Origin: an uncultured Methylophaga sp.
Lineage (GTDB): Bacteria; Pseudomonadota; Gammaproteobacteria; GCF-002020875
Assembly (NCBI GenBank): GCA_937877715.1
Contig: CALEHW010000027.1
Location: 1-59,198, forward strand
DNA: 59,198 nucleotides
Reading direction: 5' to 3'
In this document: positions 43,091 to 52,010 of the stretch, in pieces
Position numbering within the stretch: the stretch's first letter is position 1
Layout of the letters: each line of letters begins with the position of its first letter
The notes under the pieces: generated by a model
The model's input: only the letters and a program-made list of their open reading frames with translations
Databases searched by the model: none
What the model was told of the DNA's origin: nothing
Translations under genes and position numbers: made by a program

Positions 43091-43543
43091 TTACCGCTTA
43101 CCCTGCCTGGTAAGTATTTTATCCAGCTGATTGGCAAAAGCCTGGCGGTCATTATGATTAAGAGATGGCGGCCCTCCTGTATCAACCCCGCTTGATCGCA
43201 AGGTATCCATAAAATCCCGCATCCCGAGCCGAGCCTTGATATTATTGACAGTGTAGAGTTCGCCACGTGGACTGAGGGCCTGCCCCCCCTTCTCGATTGC
43301 ATCCGCAGCCAGTGGAATATCACCGGTAATCACCAGATCACCGGAACTCATCCTCCTGACAATCTCATTATCTGCAACATCAAAGCCGGAGGAGACACGG
43401 AGAAAATTGATCTGTGGTGAGCGTGGTATCCGTATGGGCTGATTTGACACTAGTGTCAATTCCAGTTTTGTGCGCTCTGCCGCCCGAAAGAGGATATCCT
43501 TGATCACCACAGGACACGCATCCGCATCTACCCATATTTTCAT
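43091..43543 (-). CDS. yaiI: DUF188 protein, YaiI/YqxD family
   Basis: The 150-residue protein is full-length for the UPF0178 (DUF188) family, a PIN-like fold: [17 protein letters not shown] at the start, [31 protein letters not shown] in the middle and the [19 protein letters not shown] tail. The conserved aspartates suggest a nuclease-like metal site, but no activity is established. Its ATG and that of dbpA face each other 16 bases apart, so each promoter must lie inside the other gene. Confidence 0.92.
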   Translation of the reverse strand: MKIWVDADACPVVIKDILFRAAERTKLELTLVSNQPIRIPRSPQINFLRVSSGFDVADNEIVRRMSSGDLVITGDIPLAADAIEKGGQALSPRGELYTVNNIKARLGMRDFMDTLRSSGVDTGGPPSLNHNDRQAFANQLDKILTRQGKR

Positions 43544-43559
43544 AACGCAAGTCTACACC

Positions 43560-44936
43560 ATGAACAGAACCAGTTTTTCGACACTTCCCCTCTCTGAATC
43601 GATGTTGCACAACCTTAATGATCTTGGTTTAAAAGAGATGACTCCCGTACAGGCCCAGAGCCTCCCACAGATACTGAAAGGTCACGACCTCATCGTACAA
43701 GCAAAAACAGGGAGCGGAAAAACCGCAGCATTCGGAATCGGCATGTTGAGCAGATTGAATGAGAAAAAATTCAGGGTGCAATCACTCATTCTCTGCCCAA
43801 CACGAGAGCTGGCAGACCAGGTTGCAAAAGAGCTGCGTCGTCTGGCCCGACTCACCGATAACATTAAAATATTGACACTCTCCGGTGGAATGCCATTTGG
43901 ACCACAACAGGGATCTCTGCGCCACGGCGCCCATATCATTGTCGGAACACCAGGACGAATATTAAAACACCTTGAGAAACACTCCCTCTCACTGAATGCT
44001 CTTGAGTCGCTGGTGCTGGATGAGGCAGACCGTATGCTGGACATGGGTTTTATCGAAGATATCAGCAAGATTATCTCCCGTACCCCAAAAAAACGTCAAA
44101 CCCTACTCTTCTCGGCAACCTACCCCGAAGAAATCATCGAGCTAAGCAGTTCTATACAGAAAAACGCCCTCCACATAGAGACCATCTCCAGTGAGGGCGC
44201 CAACAGAATCACGGAATATTTCTACGAAGTCTCTCCAGATGACAAGCTCTCCACACTGATCAAACTACTGACCCACCACAAGCCCAAGAATGTCATTATT
44301 TTCAGTAACACAAAAGTAGAGACCAGAGCTATTTCCAGAGAGCTGCAAAAGAGAGGGGCAAATGCCCTGGCACTTCATGGAGATCTGGAACAGTATCAAC
44401 GTAGTGACGTACTGGTACAGTTCTCAAACCGCAGCTGCTCCATCCTGGTCGCAACCGATGTGGCAGCAAGGGGGCTGGACATAAAGGAGCTGGGAATGGT
44501 GGTGAACTACGATATACCCCATGATGGGGAGACCTACACCCACCGCATTGGACGCACCGGTCGTGCCGGTGAGAAGGGCGTGGCAGCCACTCTCTTTACC
44601 CCCGCCGAGGCGATGACAGCCGACAACTATAATAATAGTGTTCGACGATTTGAAAACAGCAATACCTTAACCGGTAACGACCTCTCCACCCTGATACCAA
44701 AAAATCTCACACTGGTAATTGAGGGGGGGAAGAGAGACAAGATGCGGCCCGGTGACATCCTGGGCGCACTGACTGGAGATGCCGGAATTGCGGGAAAAGA
44801 GGTCGGGAAAATCGATATCTACGACCGCCAGAGCTATGTTGCCATTAGTCACAACATGGTTGATAAGGTCTACTCTCGTCTCAAAAGGGGAAAGATAAAG
44901 GGACGAAAGTTCTCTGTATGGATACTGAATCGATAA
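43560..44936 (+). CDS. dbpA: ATP-dependent RNA helicase DbpA
   Basis: From ATG 43560 there are 458 residues: Q motif (TPVQAQSLPQIL), Walker A GSGKTAAFGIG, DEAD box in VLDEADRMLDMGF, SAT motif (FSATYP), HRIGRTGRAG, and a C-terminal DbpA RRM-like domain (about 385–455; IDIYDRQSYVAISHNMVDKVYSRL) that binds hairpin 92 of 23S rRNA. DbpA remodels 50S precursors. The gene reads more A/T-rich than the clusters on either side. A 30-codon upstream extension of the frame crosses yaiI and looks unreal. Confidence 0.94.
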   Translation: MNRTSFSTLPLSESMLHNLNDLGLKEMTPVQAQSLPQILKGHDLIVQAKTGSGKTAAFGIGMLSRLNEKKFRVQSLILCPTRELADQVAKELRRLARLTDNIKILTLSGGMPFGPQQGSLRHGAHIIVGTPGRILKHLEKHSLSLNALESLVLDEADRMLDMGFIEDISKIISRTPKKRQTLLFSATYPEEIIELSSSIQKNALHIETISSEGANRITEYFYEVSPDDKLSTLIKLLTHHKPKNVIIFSNTKVETRAISRELQKRGANALALHGDLEQYQRSDVLVQFSNRSCSILVATDVAARGLDIKELGMVVNYDIPHDGETYTHRIGRTGRAGEKGVAATLFTPAEAMTADNYNNSVRRFENSNTLTGNDLSTLIPKNLTLVIEGGKRDKMRPGDILGALTGDAGIAGKEVGKIDIYDRQSYVAISHNMVDKVYSRLKRGKIKGRKFSVWILNR

Positions 44937-44985
44937 CAACCATCCATAACAGCAACAGGTTGCTCTATATATATCTGGTATTGAT

Positions 44986-45582
44986 TTAACCCTGTTCCTC
45001 TGCAGAAACTGTCCGTCTGCCGGCATCTTCCAGAATACGGATTACCCTGCCCCGCCACATCTCCTGAAACTGTTGCCGAACAGGGTCTCCTCCACTTCCC
45101 TGCAAGGCCTGCTGCATGAAAGCTGGCATCTTAGGATCTGGCGTAATGGCTGAGGAATCATAGGTGACAGTTACCGATTTGCCATTATCTGTACGCTGAA
45201 AGATAAACGCCCCATTAGGCTCGGAATGGAATTCCATCAATCCGTCACGTGCATACTGCCCACCAAGACCATGAAATCCATTTTCAGCCGTGGCACCGGT
45301 CAGCATGGTAAATATCTGACTGATAGGACCATTTACCCCCTGATCTACCGATCCTGGAAGAGAGACACGAACCCCTCCACGTACAGGAATATCATCCCCA
45401 TAGAGAGCATGCATTGCATGAATAACCATCAGGAAAGATCCTGCAACCGTTGGGCAGGCATGGCCAGAAAGTCTTACTACATCATCAAATGTATAGTGAA
45501 AAACACCATCTCCAGCGCCAAGAAATTCTGCCAGTGGATCAAAAAAGGTGATGGATGGTGTGGTGGGGAATTGAGTTGTCAT
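44986..45582 (-). CDS. FmdE-family protein of unknown role
   Basis: From ATG 45582, with AAGGA seven bases upstream, there are 198 residues. The segment DDVVRLSGHACPTVAGSFLM with a His-Ala-Cys-Pro core, followed by VRGGVRVSLPGSVDQGVNGPISQIFTMLTGAT, resembles the FmdE domain first seen in formylmethanofuran dehydrogenase subunit E, here without its C-terminal zinc ribbon. No other methanofuran or tungsten/molybdenum enzyme gene is in the window. The His/Cys core could bind metal; the function is unknown. It is convergent with dbpA and divergent from the response regulator. Confidence 0.65.
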   Translation of the reverse strand: MTTQFPTTPSITFFDPLAEFLGAGDGVFHYTFDDVVRLSGHACPTVAGSFLMVIHAMHALYGDDIPVRGGVRVSLPGSVDQGVNGPISQIFTMLTGATAENGFHGLGGQYARDGLMEFHSEPNGAFIFQRTDNGKSVTVTYDSSAITPDPKMPAFMQQALQGSGGDPVRQQFQEMWRGRVIRILEDAGRRTVSAEEQG

Positions 45583-45740
45583 AAAGCTTTCCTTATTGAA
45601 GAGCACATCTTGGCAGATGAAAATTCAAGCGCCAGCCAGTATATTAGAAAACCCTACTGAAGATCCAGTCCTGACGTGTAATATAGACATGCACCATAGG
45701 TGAATATTTGTGACATTTCCAGAGAAAATGGACTATATTA

Positions 45741-45769
45741 TTGACAAGAGCTTTAGTGCTCGCTAATAT
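45741..45769 (+). promoter_or_regulatory. Strong sigma-70 promoter upstream of the response regulator
   Basis: TTGACA (45741–45746), a 17-bp spacer, and TAATAT (45764–45769). The -35 is perfect and the -10 differs from TATAAT at two positions. Transcription would start near 45776, leaving a leader of about 120 nt before the gene at 45895. Confidence 0.75.
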
Positions 45770-45774
45770 TAGCG
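45761..45774. promoter_or_regulatory. 14-bp palindrome covering the -10 element, candidate operator
   Basis: CGCTAATATTAGCG is a perfect 14-bp palindrome that contains the -10 hexamer. A protein bound here would block RNA polymerase. A second perfect palindrome, TGTTGATCAACA, follows at 45781–45792 just after the predicted start point, and a third with 7-bp arms (ACCTGCA/TGCAGGT) at 45811–45826. Confidence 0.5.
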
Positions 45775-45894
45775 CAGGATTGTTGATCAACATAAGAGAC
45801 ACTCCAATCTACCTGCATCTGCAGGTCTATAACCAACATACATACTCCTCGGTTTGGCTACGAGACCAGAGAGGCAGACACCTAATATATATTT

Positions 45895-46584
45895 ATGAGC
45901 AATCAAATCCTACTTGTTGACGATGATCAGAAGTGCAGACGCTTGCTCTCTCAATATTTGAGTGTGCAGGGGTGTCTCGTGGATGCGGTAAATGATGAGG
46001 ATGGGATGAACCTAGCACTCGCCGAAAGCTCTCCTGACCTAGTCATTCTGGATCTCGCCTTCTCCGGGGGAGATGAGCTATCCATCACCCGCCGCCTGCA
46101 AGTAGAGGTTGGGGTGCCAGTCATCATTATCAGCAGCAAGAGTGATGAGATGGAGCGGATTATAGGGCTGGAGATGGGGGCGGATGACTATATTATAAAG
46201 CCGGTCAACCCCAGGGAGCTACTGGCACGGGTGCGCTCTGTACTACGTCTTACCAAGGATGATGAACTCCCTGTTGACGAGAATATCATTACCTTTGGGG
46301 GGTACCAGATGGATCTAGGCCACTACTCACTGACCTGTGATGGTGAAACAGTCCAGTTGAACCATAGCGAATTTGAGTTGCTCCGGCACCTTGCAGAACA
46401 TCCAAACCATACCCTGAGCCGCAACCATCTACTCTACCTGCTGGATGATGATAGCGGAGAGTGGCATGAGAGAAGCATAGATGTCCGTATCACCAGGATA
46501 CGCAAGAAGATCGAGAAAGACCCTCACCATCCCAAATTCATCAAAACGGTACGGGGAGAGGGTTACCTCTTTTCAGCGGCGTAG
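45895..46584 (+). CDS. OmpR/PhoB-family response regulator, orphan
   Basis: The 229-residue protein has a receiver domain (about 1–120; acidic pair in LLVDDDQ, phosphorylated Asp53 in VILDLAF, Lys102 in IIKPVNPRELLARV) and a winged-helix DNA-binding domain (about 135–228; LNHSEFELLRHLAEHPNHTLSR, ERSIDVRITRIRKKIEKDP, TVRGEGYLFSA). It should be a phosphorylation-controlled transcription factor. No histidine kinase gene is next to it. The promoter region carries three palindromes, so self-regulation is possible. The start codon lacks a visible Shine-Dalgarno sequence. It converges with lnt. Confidence 0.93.
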   Translation: MSNQILLVDDDQKCRRLLSQYLSVQGCLVDAVNDEDGMNLALAESSPDLVILDLAFSGGDELSITRRLQVEVGVPVIIISSKSDEMERIIGLEMGADDYIIKPVNPRELLARVRSVLRLTKDDELPVDENIITFGGYQMDLGHYSLTCDGETVQLNHSEFELLRHLAEHPNHTLSRNHLLYLLDDDSGEWHERSIDVRITRIRKKIEKDPHHPKFIKTVRGEGYLFSAA

Positions 46585-46612
46585 CATCCCAACCATCAAT
46601 AGCAGACCTTAA

Positions 46613-48019
46613 TCAGGATCTCCCTAGCCAAGAGAGATATGGTGTTTCACCTTTCATGGGCTGGATTGTCGCCTCCAGAATTCCCAACCTGGAGCGGGGA
46701 ATCTGTTTGATGATCTCCCCATCTGCATCAATGACTGCAGTAATGCCGGTATTGGTTGCACGTAGCAGAGGGCGTGCCGACTCCAGCGCCCGCATCTGCG
46801 CAATCTGCAGGTGTTGATAGGGGGCCAGAGAATCACCAAACCAGCCATCGTTACTGACTGTAACTAACAGCTCTGCTGCCGGCAGCTGGGAGAAGGTCAA
46901 TTCAGGGTAGGCGATCTCATAACAGATAGTTGTTGATAGAGGGTGGCCATCCACTATCAGCACAGTCTGCACATCCGCTCCCTGGCTAAAATCGGAGAGT
47001 GGTATCTGGATAAAATCGAGCACCGGCCCCAGCAGCTCACGTAGCGGCAGGTACTCACCAAAGGGGACCAGATGACGTTTATGGTACTCCCCCTGTTCCG
47101 CCCCCATCATGACCAGGCCATTCAGATAGCCGCCGCCATCCACCTCCCTTAGAGGGACTCCAGTCAACAGAGATCGCCCCTCACCCTCCAGCTGCCCCAC
47201 CAGTGGCCGGAAAAAACTCTCCTCTACCTGATGACGGAATGCAGGGATAGCGGTCTCTGGCCAGAGCACCAGGCGCGCCTCCTCTGCCCGTTCGGTTGCC
47301 AAACGATATAGATCCATGGTTCGCTGCCGATTTTGCGGCAACCACTTCTCGCTCTGCTCGATATTACCCTGCACTAGGGCTACGGACAGCGCGCCTCCCG
47401 ATGGCTCCACCCACTGCATCAGACCACTTCCCCAACCAGAGAGCAGGAGTATTGCGGCGAGCAGCAGAGTGGTAATGCGCCTCTCTGGCCTCCGTATGAA
47501 TTGCACTATCAGAAGTGCAATTAGTGCGATAAAGAGCGAGACCCCCAGGGCACCAACCAGTGGGGCCAGACCTCGGTAGAAGGTCCCCGGGGCAGTATGA
47601 CCCAGCAGCATCCAGGGAAAGCCCCCAAAGATGGTGCTGCGAATCCACTCAAACAGCACCCATAACAGTGGAGGGGCCAAGGCGTATCTCTTTAGAAAGA
47701 AGATGGCCCCACCCTGCAGAGCGATAAAGAGCGCCATGAACGCAACAAATATCAGGGTCAGGAGAATAGAGATGGGGAGATTGACCCCACCAAACTGCTG
47801 AATGCTGACCTGTACCCAGCTGACACCAACTCCGAATTGGCCAATACCGAAAAGGAATCCAACCGTGGCTGCAGAGCGCAGATCACCACACTTCTGCCAT
47901 ATGGAGAAGAGAAGCGCCAGTGAGATCGGTGCAATCCAGTAGAGCTCGAAGGGGGCAAATGCAACAGGGAGAAGTGCTCCCGCAACCAACGCCCCCCCTT
48001 TCAACCGAAAGTTAGTCAC
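46613..48019 (-). CDS. lnt: Apolipoprotein N-acyltransferase, apparently missing its last membrane helix
   Basis: From GTG 48019 there are 468 residues (ATG 48049 would add 10). Several N-terminal membrane segments are followed by a periplasmic nitrilase domain with the Glu-Lys-Cys triad: VLWPETAIPAF, KRHLVPFGEYLPL and TTICYEIAYPE. Lnt adds the third acyl chain to lipoproteins such as LptE. E. coli Lnt (512 residues) ends with an eighth transmembrane helix after the nitrilase domain; here the protein stops at TPYLSWLGRS, where that helix would begin, 29 bases from the end of the response-regulator gene. It is unclear whether the enzyme is stable without it. The start overlaps corC by 8 bases. 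Confidence 0.9.
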   Translation of the reverse strand: MTNFRLKGGALVAGALLPVAFAPFELYWIAPISLALLFSIWQKCGDLRSAATVGFLFGIGQFGVGVSWVQVSIQQFGGVNLPISILLTLIFVAFMALFIALQGGAIFFLKRYALAPPLLWVLFEWIRSTIFGGFPWMLLGHTAPGTFYRGLAPLVGALGVSLFIALIALLIVQFIRRPERRITTLLLAAILLLSGWGSGLMQWVEPSGGALSVALVQGNIEQSEKWLPQNRQRTMDLYRLATERAEEARLVLWPETAIPAFRHQVEESFFRPLVGQLEGEGRSLLTGVPLREVDGGGYLNGLVMMGAEQGEYHKRHLVPFGEYLPLRELLGPVLDFIQIPLSDFSQGADVQTVLIVDGHPLSTTICYEIAYPELTFSQLPAAELLVTVSNDGWFGDSLAPYQHLQIAQMRALESARPLLRATNTGITAVIDADGEIIKQIPRSRLGILEATIQPMKGETPYLSWLGRS

Positions 48020-48905
48020 CTTGGGAAGATACAAATCCCCTGTCGCCATCCAGAGGCAGCACGTTCACCTGCATCAGGTAGACTCTACGGTTATCCGCAC
48101 GCAACACCTTGAAGCGAAAACGGTCGATCTCGATAGTCTCACCCCTCATCGGCATATGTCCAAGACGACGAATCACCAGACCGCCCACCGTATCCACCCC
48201 ACCTTCTGCAAGAGATGAGGCAAAATATTCATTAAACTCTTCAAGGGTAGTAACCGCTTTCACTGTATGACGAATCGCAGTATGTCTGAGAATCAACCCC
48301 TCCTCAAGATCATGCTCATCCTCGATATCTCCCACAATCTGCTCCAGCACATCCTCGATAGTCACCATTCCAGCAACTCCACCATACTCATCCACCACAA
48401 TGGCTATATGGTTGCGACTGGAACGGAACTCCTTGAGCAGCACATTGAGACGCTTGCTCTCAGGAATAAATAGTGCAGGGCGGAGATTTTCACGCAAACT
48501 GAAGTGGCTCTCCTCCTCCCGCCATTCGCCTCGCGGGCGACCCGCTGGACGCCAGTGGAGCACATCCTTGGCCAGGAGAATACCAACAATCTCATCCCGA
48601 CTCTCTCCAATCACCGGAAAGCGAGAGTGTGCCGATTTGATGATAATGGGAAGGAACTCTTCCGGAGAGTCATCAAGCCCCACCACCACCATCTGTGAGC
48701 GGGGAATCATGACATCACGCGCCTGCATCTCGGAAAATTGCAGTGCACCCTCAAGCATCGCCAGGCTGTCAGAGTCAAGAATCTGCCTCCAGTGGGCAGC
48801 CCTTAGCAGTTCGATAAGTTGTTGTTTGTTTGCCGGCTCCACACTGTGCTCTCCTGAAAAGAGAGACCTGAGTCTGGAACCGATGCCGGATCGATCTTTG
48901 GTCAT
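48012..48905 (-). CDS. corC: CorC/HlyC-family CBS-domain protein
   Basis: The 297-residue protein has two CBS domains (about 65–190; MIPRSQMVVVGLDDSPEEFLPII and HIAIVVDEYGGVAGMVTIEDVLEQIVGDI) and a C-terminal CorC_HlyC transporter-associated domain (about 215–290). It has no membrane segment, as in the short CorC (YbeX) proteins. A polar insert (RPAGRPRGEWREEESHF) lies between the CBS motifs. CorC proteins are linked to Mg2+/Co2+ efflux and ribosome quality under the ybeZ–ybeY–corC linkage, but the exact role is not settled. Confidence 0.93.
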   Translation of the reverse strand: MTKDRSGIGSRLRSLFSGEHSVEPANKQQLIELLRAAHWRQILDSDSLAMLEGALQFSEMQARDVMIPRSQMVVVGLDDSPEEFLPIIIKSAHSRFPVIGESRDEIVGILLAKDVLHWRPAGRPRGEWREEESHFSLRENLRPALFIPESKRLNVLLKEFRSSRNHIAIVVDEYGGVAGMVTIEDVLEQIVGDIEDEHDLEEGLILRHTAIRHTVKAVTTLEEFNEYFASSLAEGGVDTVGGLVIRRLGHMPMRGETIEIDRFRFKVLRADNRRVYLMQVNVLPLDGDRGFVSSQGD

Positions 48906-48954
48906 ATATGATTTTGTTGTGGTTCAGGCTCTCAGTATAGTCAATATCAGACTG

Positions 48955-49410
48955 CTACGCATAGGGATCTGCAAAACCGAGAGCGGCAAGAATCTCTATC
49001 TCACGAGACTCCATCGCCTCAGCCTCTTCAGCATCAAGGTGGTTCAACCCCAGCAGATGGAGAACTCCATGGATAATCATATGGGCCCAGTGGGCCTTGA
49101 TACTCTTCTCCTGCGCCTCTGCCTCATGCTCAATAACCGGCGCACAGAGCACAAGATCACCCAAAGGCGGCTCAAGCGGCACCCCAGGTGGCGCCTCGAA
49201 GGGAAAGGAGAGCACATTGGTTGGGTGCAATTTTTTCCTATAGTTCTCATTAAGCTCTGCACTCTCCGCCTCATCTACAACCCGAATCGTAATCTCCCCA
49301 GCACTGTTCTCTTTCATCTCATTCAGTGTCGTGGATATCCACAGACTCAGTTCCACCTCGGAGGGGATGGTGCTGCTCTCTGTTGCCTGCTGAAGGATAA
49401 TCTCAACCAT
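48955..49410 (-). CDS. ybeY: Endoribonuclease YbeY
   Basis: From ATG 49410 the protein has 151 residues. The metal motif HGVLHLLGLNH (three histidines; the family usually has Asp or Asn before the last His) and the VLSFPFEAP strand identify YbeY, which takes part in 16S rRNA 3'-end maturation and ribosome quality control. The ATG overlaps the phoH stop by 8 bases. The open frame extends 38 codons upstream into phoH but has no similarity there. Confidence 0.95.
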   Translation of the reverse strand: MVEIILQQATESSTIPSEVELSLWISTTLNEMKENSAGEITIRVVDEAESAELNENYRKKLHPTNVLSFPFEAPPGVPLEPPLGDLVLCAPVIEHEAEAQEKSIKAHWAHMIIHGVLHLLGLNHLDAEEAEAMESREIEILAALGFADPYA

Positions 49411-50386
49411 CCCCGCGCTCCGCCTCATAGGCGCGAACAATCTTCTGTACCAGCGGGTGACGTACCACATCGAAGGACTGGAAAAAGGTGAAGCCGATCT
49501 CATCCACATCGCGCAGCACCTCAATCACATGACGTAACCCAGACTGTCTCGTATTGGGCAGATCCACCTGGGTCACATCCCCGGTGACAACCGCGGTAGA
49601 GTCAAAACCAATTCTGGTAAGAAACATCTTCATCTGCTCTACCGTTGTATTCTGTGCCTCATCCAGAATGATGAAGGCATCATTCAGGGTGCGGCCTCGC
49701 ATAAAGGCGAGTGGTGCAACCTCGATCACATTACGCTCAATCAGCTTGGTAACCCGCTCAAATCCCAACATCTCATAGAGTGCGTCATAGAGTGGGCGCA
49801 GATAGGGATCAATCTTCTCCGCCATATCTCCAGGCAGAAACCCCAGTTTCTCTCCCGCCTCTACTGCAGGCCGCACCAGAACCAGTCGCTTTACCTCCTC
49901 CCGCTGCAGGGCATCAACCGCACTGGCAACGGCCAGATAGCTCTTGCCAGTACCTGCTGGCCCAATCCCGAAGATCAGATCATGAGCGACCATCTGGTGC
50001 ATATAACGGCGCTGACGTGGGCCCCGTGGGCGGATAACCCGATGGCGGGTATTGACCACAATCTCGGGGACTGAGCGCTCGGCCTCCGCCTCCTCCTCTT
50101 CCTGGGCGCGCCGATCCAGCTGAACCTCCTGTAGCAACAGATGGATACCATCCGCTGTCACCTCTCCATCCCGGGTCTCTCGGTAGAGTGATTCCAGCAC
50201 CTGAACTGCAAGCTCTACCGGTTGATGCTCTCCAACAAACCTGAACTCGCCACCACGGTAGTTGATCTCAACCCCCAGGCGACGCTCAATCTGGCGCAGA
50301 TGGCTGTCCGCCTCTCCACAGAGTGCAGAGAGACGCTGTAAATTCAGAGGATCCAGGGTGACCTCATGTACGACCGGCGTTGTCAC
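49403..50386 (-). CDS. ybeZ: PhoH-like ATPase (YbeZ)
   Basis: The 327-residue protein starts at GTG 50386. It has an N-terminal KH-like region (about 10–95), then a PhoH P-loop ATPase domain: [36 protein letters not shown], Walker [22 protein letters not shown] and [12 protein letters not shown]. It works with YbeY in ribosome metabolism and is coupled to miaB upstream (GTGA) and ybeY downstream. Confidence 0.95.
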   Translation of the reverse strand: MTTPVVHEVTLDPLNLQRLSALCGEADSHLRQIERRLGVEINYRGGEFRFVGEHQPVELAVQVLESLYRETRDGEVTADGIHLLLQEVQLDRRAQEEEEAEAERSVPEIVVNTRHRVIRPRGPRQRRYMHQMVAHDLIFGIGPAGTGKSYLAVASAVDALQREEVKRLVLVRPAVEAGEKLGFLPGDMAEKIDPYLRPLYDALYEMLGFERVTKLIERNVIEVAPLAFMRGRTLNDAFIILDEAQNTTVEQMKMFLTRIGFDSTAVVTGDVTQVDLPNTRQSGLRHVIEVLRDVDEIGFTFFQSFDVVRHPLVQKIVRAYEAERGDG

Positions 50387-51741
50387 CCAGACCTTGAGGC
50401 AAGAGCTGCTGCCTCCTCCACCCGCTCACCACGCAGGGAGTTTGGCAGCGCCTCGGTAATCAGTAGATTAACAAATTCTCCAGTCAGGATGAGTGAGCCA
50501 TCAAAATTGACCACCCGGTTATTCTCGGTACGCCCCGCAACCTGGGTACCTGGCCCCTTGCGTGCCGGCCCCTCAACCAGAACCCGCTGCACCGTCCCGA
50601 CCATCTCCCGGCTAATCTCCATCGCAATCTGGTTGAGCCGCTCCTGCAACCGCGCCAACCGCTGCTGTTTTTCCTCATGCGGCACATCATCAGGCAGGTC
50701 TGATGCTGGGGTGCCGGGGCGCGGGCTGTAGATGAAGCTGAATGACCTATCAAAACGCAACTCAGCAATCAGCTCCATGGTAGCCATGAAATCCTCCTCC
50801 GTCTCTCCGGGAAAACCGACAATAAAGTCCGACGACAGGCTCAGTTTTGGTCGTACCCTGCGTAGCTGACGAATGATCGAACGGTACTCAAGGGTTGTGT
50901 GACCACGCTTCATCATTGCCAGAATATGGTTGGAGCCACTCTGTACCGGCAGATGGAGATGGCTGACCAATTCAGGCACCTCTGCATAGCTCTCAATCAG
51001 TGCCGCTGTCATCTCTATCGGATGCGAGGTGGTATAACGAATTCGTCCCAGCCCATTCATTGCAGAGAGGTAGTGGACTAGGGTTGCGAGGTCGGCAATC
51101 TCCCCATCCTCCATCTCGCCACGGTAGGCGTTTACATTCTGCCCAAGCAGGGTGATCTCCCGCACCCCCTGTGCAAGTAGTCCCGCCACCTCCGCCAGAA
51201 CATCATCAAATGGACGGCTCACCTCCTCACCACGAGTATAGGGGACCACACAGAAGGTACAGTACTTGCTGCACCCCTCCATGATGCTGACGTAGGCAGT
51301 AACCCCATTGGCCTGTGGCTCTGGCAGTTGATCAAATTTCTCGATCTCTGGAAAGGAGACATCCACCACTGCCTGCTGTTTCTCCACGGCGGAGTCAACC
51401 ATCTCTGGGAGACGGTGGAGGGTCTGGGGGCCAAATATCAAATCAACAAATGGGGCTCGCTTGCGAATTGCCTCCCCCTCCTGGCTGGCCACGCAACCCC
51501 CAACCCCAATCAACACCCCGGGTCGGCTCTGCTTCAGTGGCCTCCACTGCCCCAACTGGGAAAATACCTTCTCCTGCGCCTTCTCACGCACCGAACAGGT
51601 GTTGAGCAATAGCAGATCGGCCTCCTCAGGGTTTTCAGTGCGCAGATAACCGTGAGAACTCTCCAGCAACTCCGCCATCCGTGCGGAGTCGTAGTCATTC
51701 ATCTGGCAACCAAAGGTTTTGATCAGAACTTTTTTGGGCAT
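50383..51741 (-). CDS. miaB: tRNA-2-methylthio-N6-dimethylallyladenosine synthase
   Basis: The 452-residue radical-SAM methylthiotransferase has the N-terminal cluster-binding domain ([34 protein letters not shown]), the radical-SAM CxxxCxxC motif ([18 protein letters not shown]) and a C-terminal TRAM domain. It adds the 2-methylthio group to A37 of tRNAs reading UNN codons. It is the first gene of the miaB–ybeZ–ybeY–corC–lnt run; positions 51742–52010 upstream hold a palindromic element and the amtB terminator. Confidence 0.97.
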   Translation of the reverse strand: MPKKVLIKTFGCQMNDYDSARMAELLESSHGYLRTENPEEADLLLLNTCSVREKAQEKVFSQLGQWRPLKQSRPGVLIGVGGCVASQEGEAIRKRAPFVDLIFGPQTLHRLPEMVDSAVEKQQAVVDVSFPEIEKFDQLPEPQANGVTAYVSIMEGCSKYCTFCVVPYTRGEEVSRPFDDVLAEVAGLLAQGVREITLLGQNVNAYRGEMEDGEIADLATLVHYLSAMNGLGRIRYTTSHPIEMTAALIESYAEVPELVSHLHLPVQSGSNHILAMMKRGHTTLEYRSIIRQLRRVRPKLSLSSDFIVGFPGETEEDFMATMELIAELRFDRSFSFIYSPRPGTPASDLPDDVPHEEKQQRLARLQERLNQIAMEISREMVGTVQRVLVEGPARKGPGTQVAGRTENNRVVNFDGSLILTGEFVNLLITEALPNSLRGERVEEAAALASRSG

Positions 51742-51764
51742 TAAACTGTATATAGCCTATTCAA

Positions 51765-51933
51765 TAATAGTCGAAATCTCTTTTTGACGAATTGGCTGCG
51801 CCCTGTTTTCGGGCTGTTTTTCAGAGTGGGCCTGTCGGTGTTTGAGCGCAGCGAGTTTTGACAGGCTCTGAAAAATGGTCTGAAAACAGGGGGGAAAGCA
51901 GCCTCTGAGGAGAGAAAGAGATTTCGACTATTA
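51765..51933. mobile_element. 169-bp palindromic MITE-like element
   Basis: Perfect 19-bp terminal inverted repeats (51765–51783 and 51915–51933) begin and end with TA, as expected if a TA target was duplicated (IS630/mariner style). The inside is also palindromic: the segment from CCCTGTTTTC (about 51801) to GCCTGTC pairs with GACAGGCTCTGAAAAA through GAAAACAGGG, so nearly the whole element could fold into one long hairpin. It encodes no protein. It lies between the divergent end of miaB and the amtB terminator. I saw no second copy in this window and do not know which transposase would move it. Confidence 0.75.
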
Positions 51934-51951
51934 CGTATGCAATTACCTATT

Positions 51952-51986
51952 AAGAAAAAAGGGATGGTGCAATTTTACACCATCCC
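51952..51986 (-). terminator. Rho-independent terminator of the glnK–amtB operon
   Basis: On the minus strand the amtB stop is followed within about 25 bases by a perfect 9-bp stem (GGGATGGTG/CACCATCCC, arms 51978–51986 and 51961–51969), an 8-nt loop, and then TTTTTT CTT. This is a textbook intrinsic terminator. Confidence 0.9.
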
Positions 51987-52010
51987 AGTTTTGGTAGTAG
52001 AAAAAGAGGA

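Larger units (their letters stand above)
45583..45894. other. Intergenic regulatory region between the FmdE-like gene and the response regulator
   Basis: This 312-bp A/T-rich stretch has no credible gene. It holds a near-consensus sigma-70 promoter for the plus strand (45741–45769) and three short palindromes: 45761–45774, 45781–45792 and 45811–45826. The final bases before the response-regulator ATG are CCTAATATATATTT, without a Shine-Dalgarno sequence. Confidence 0.8.

Noticed and set aside
48400-49491. 363-codon plus-strand frame opposite corC and ybeY
   Set aside because: Antisense to two well-supported genes, with arginine- and serine-rich composition and no motif.
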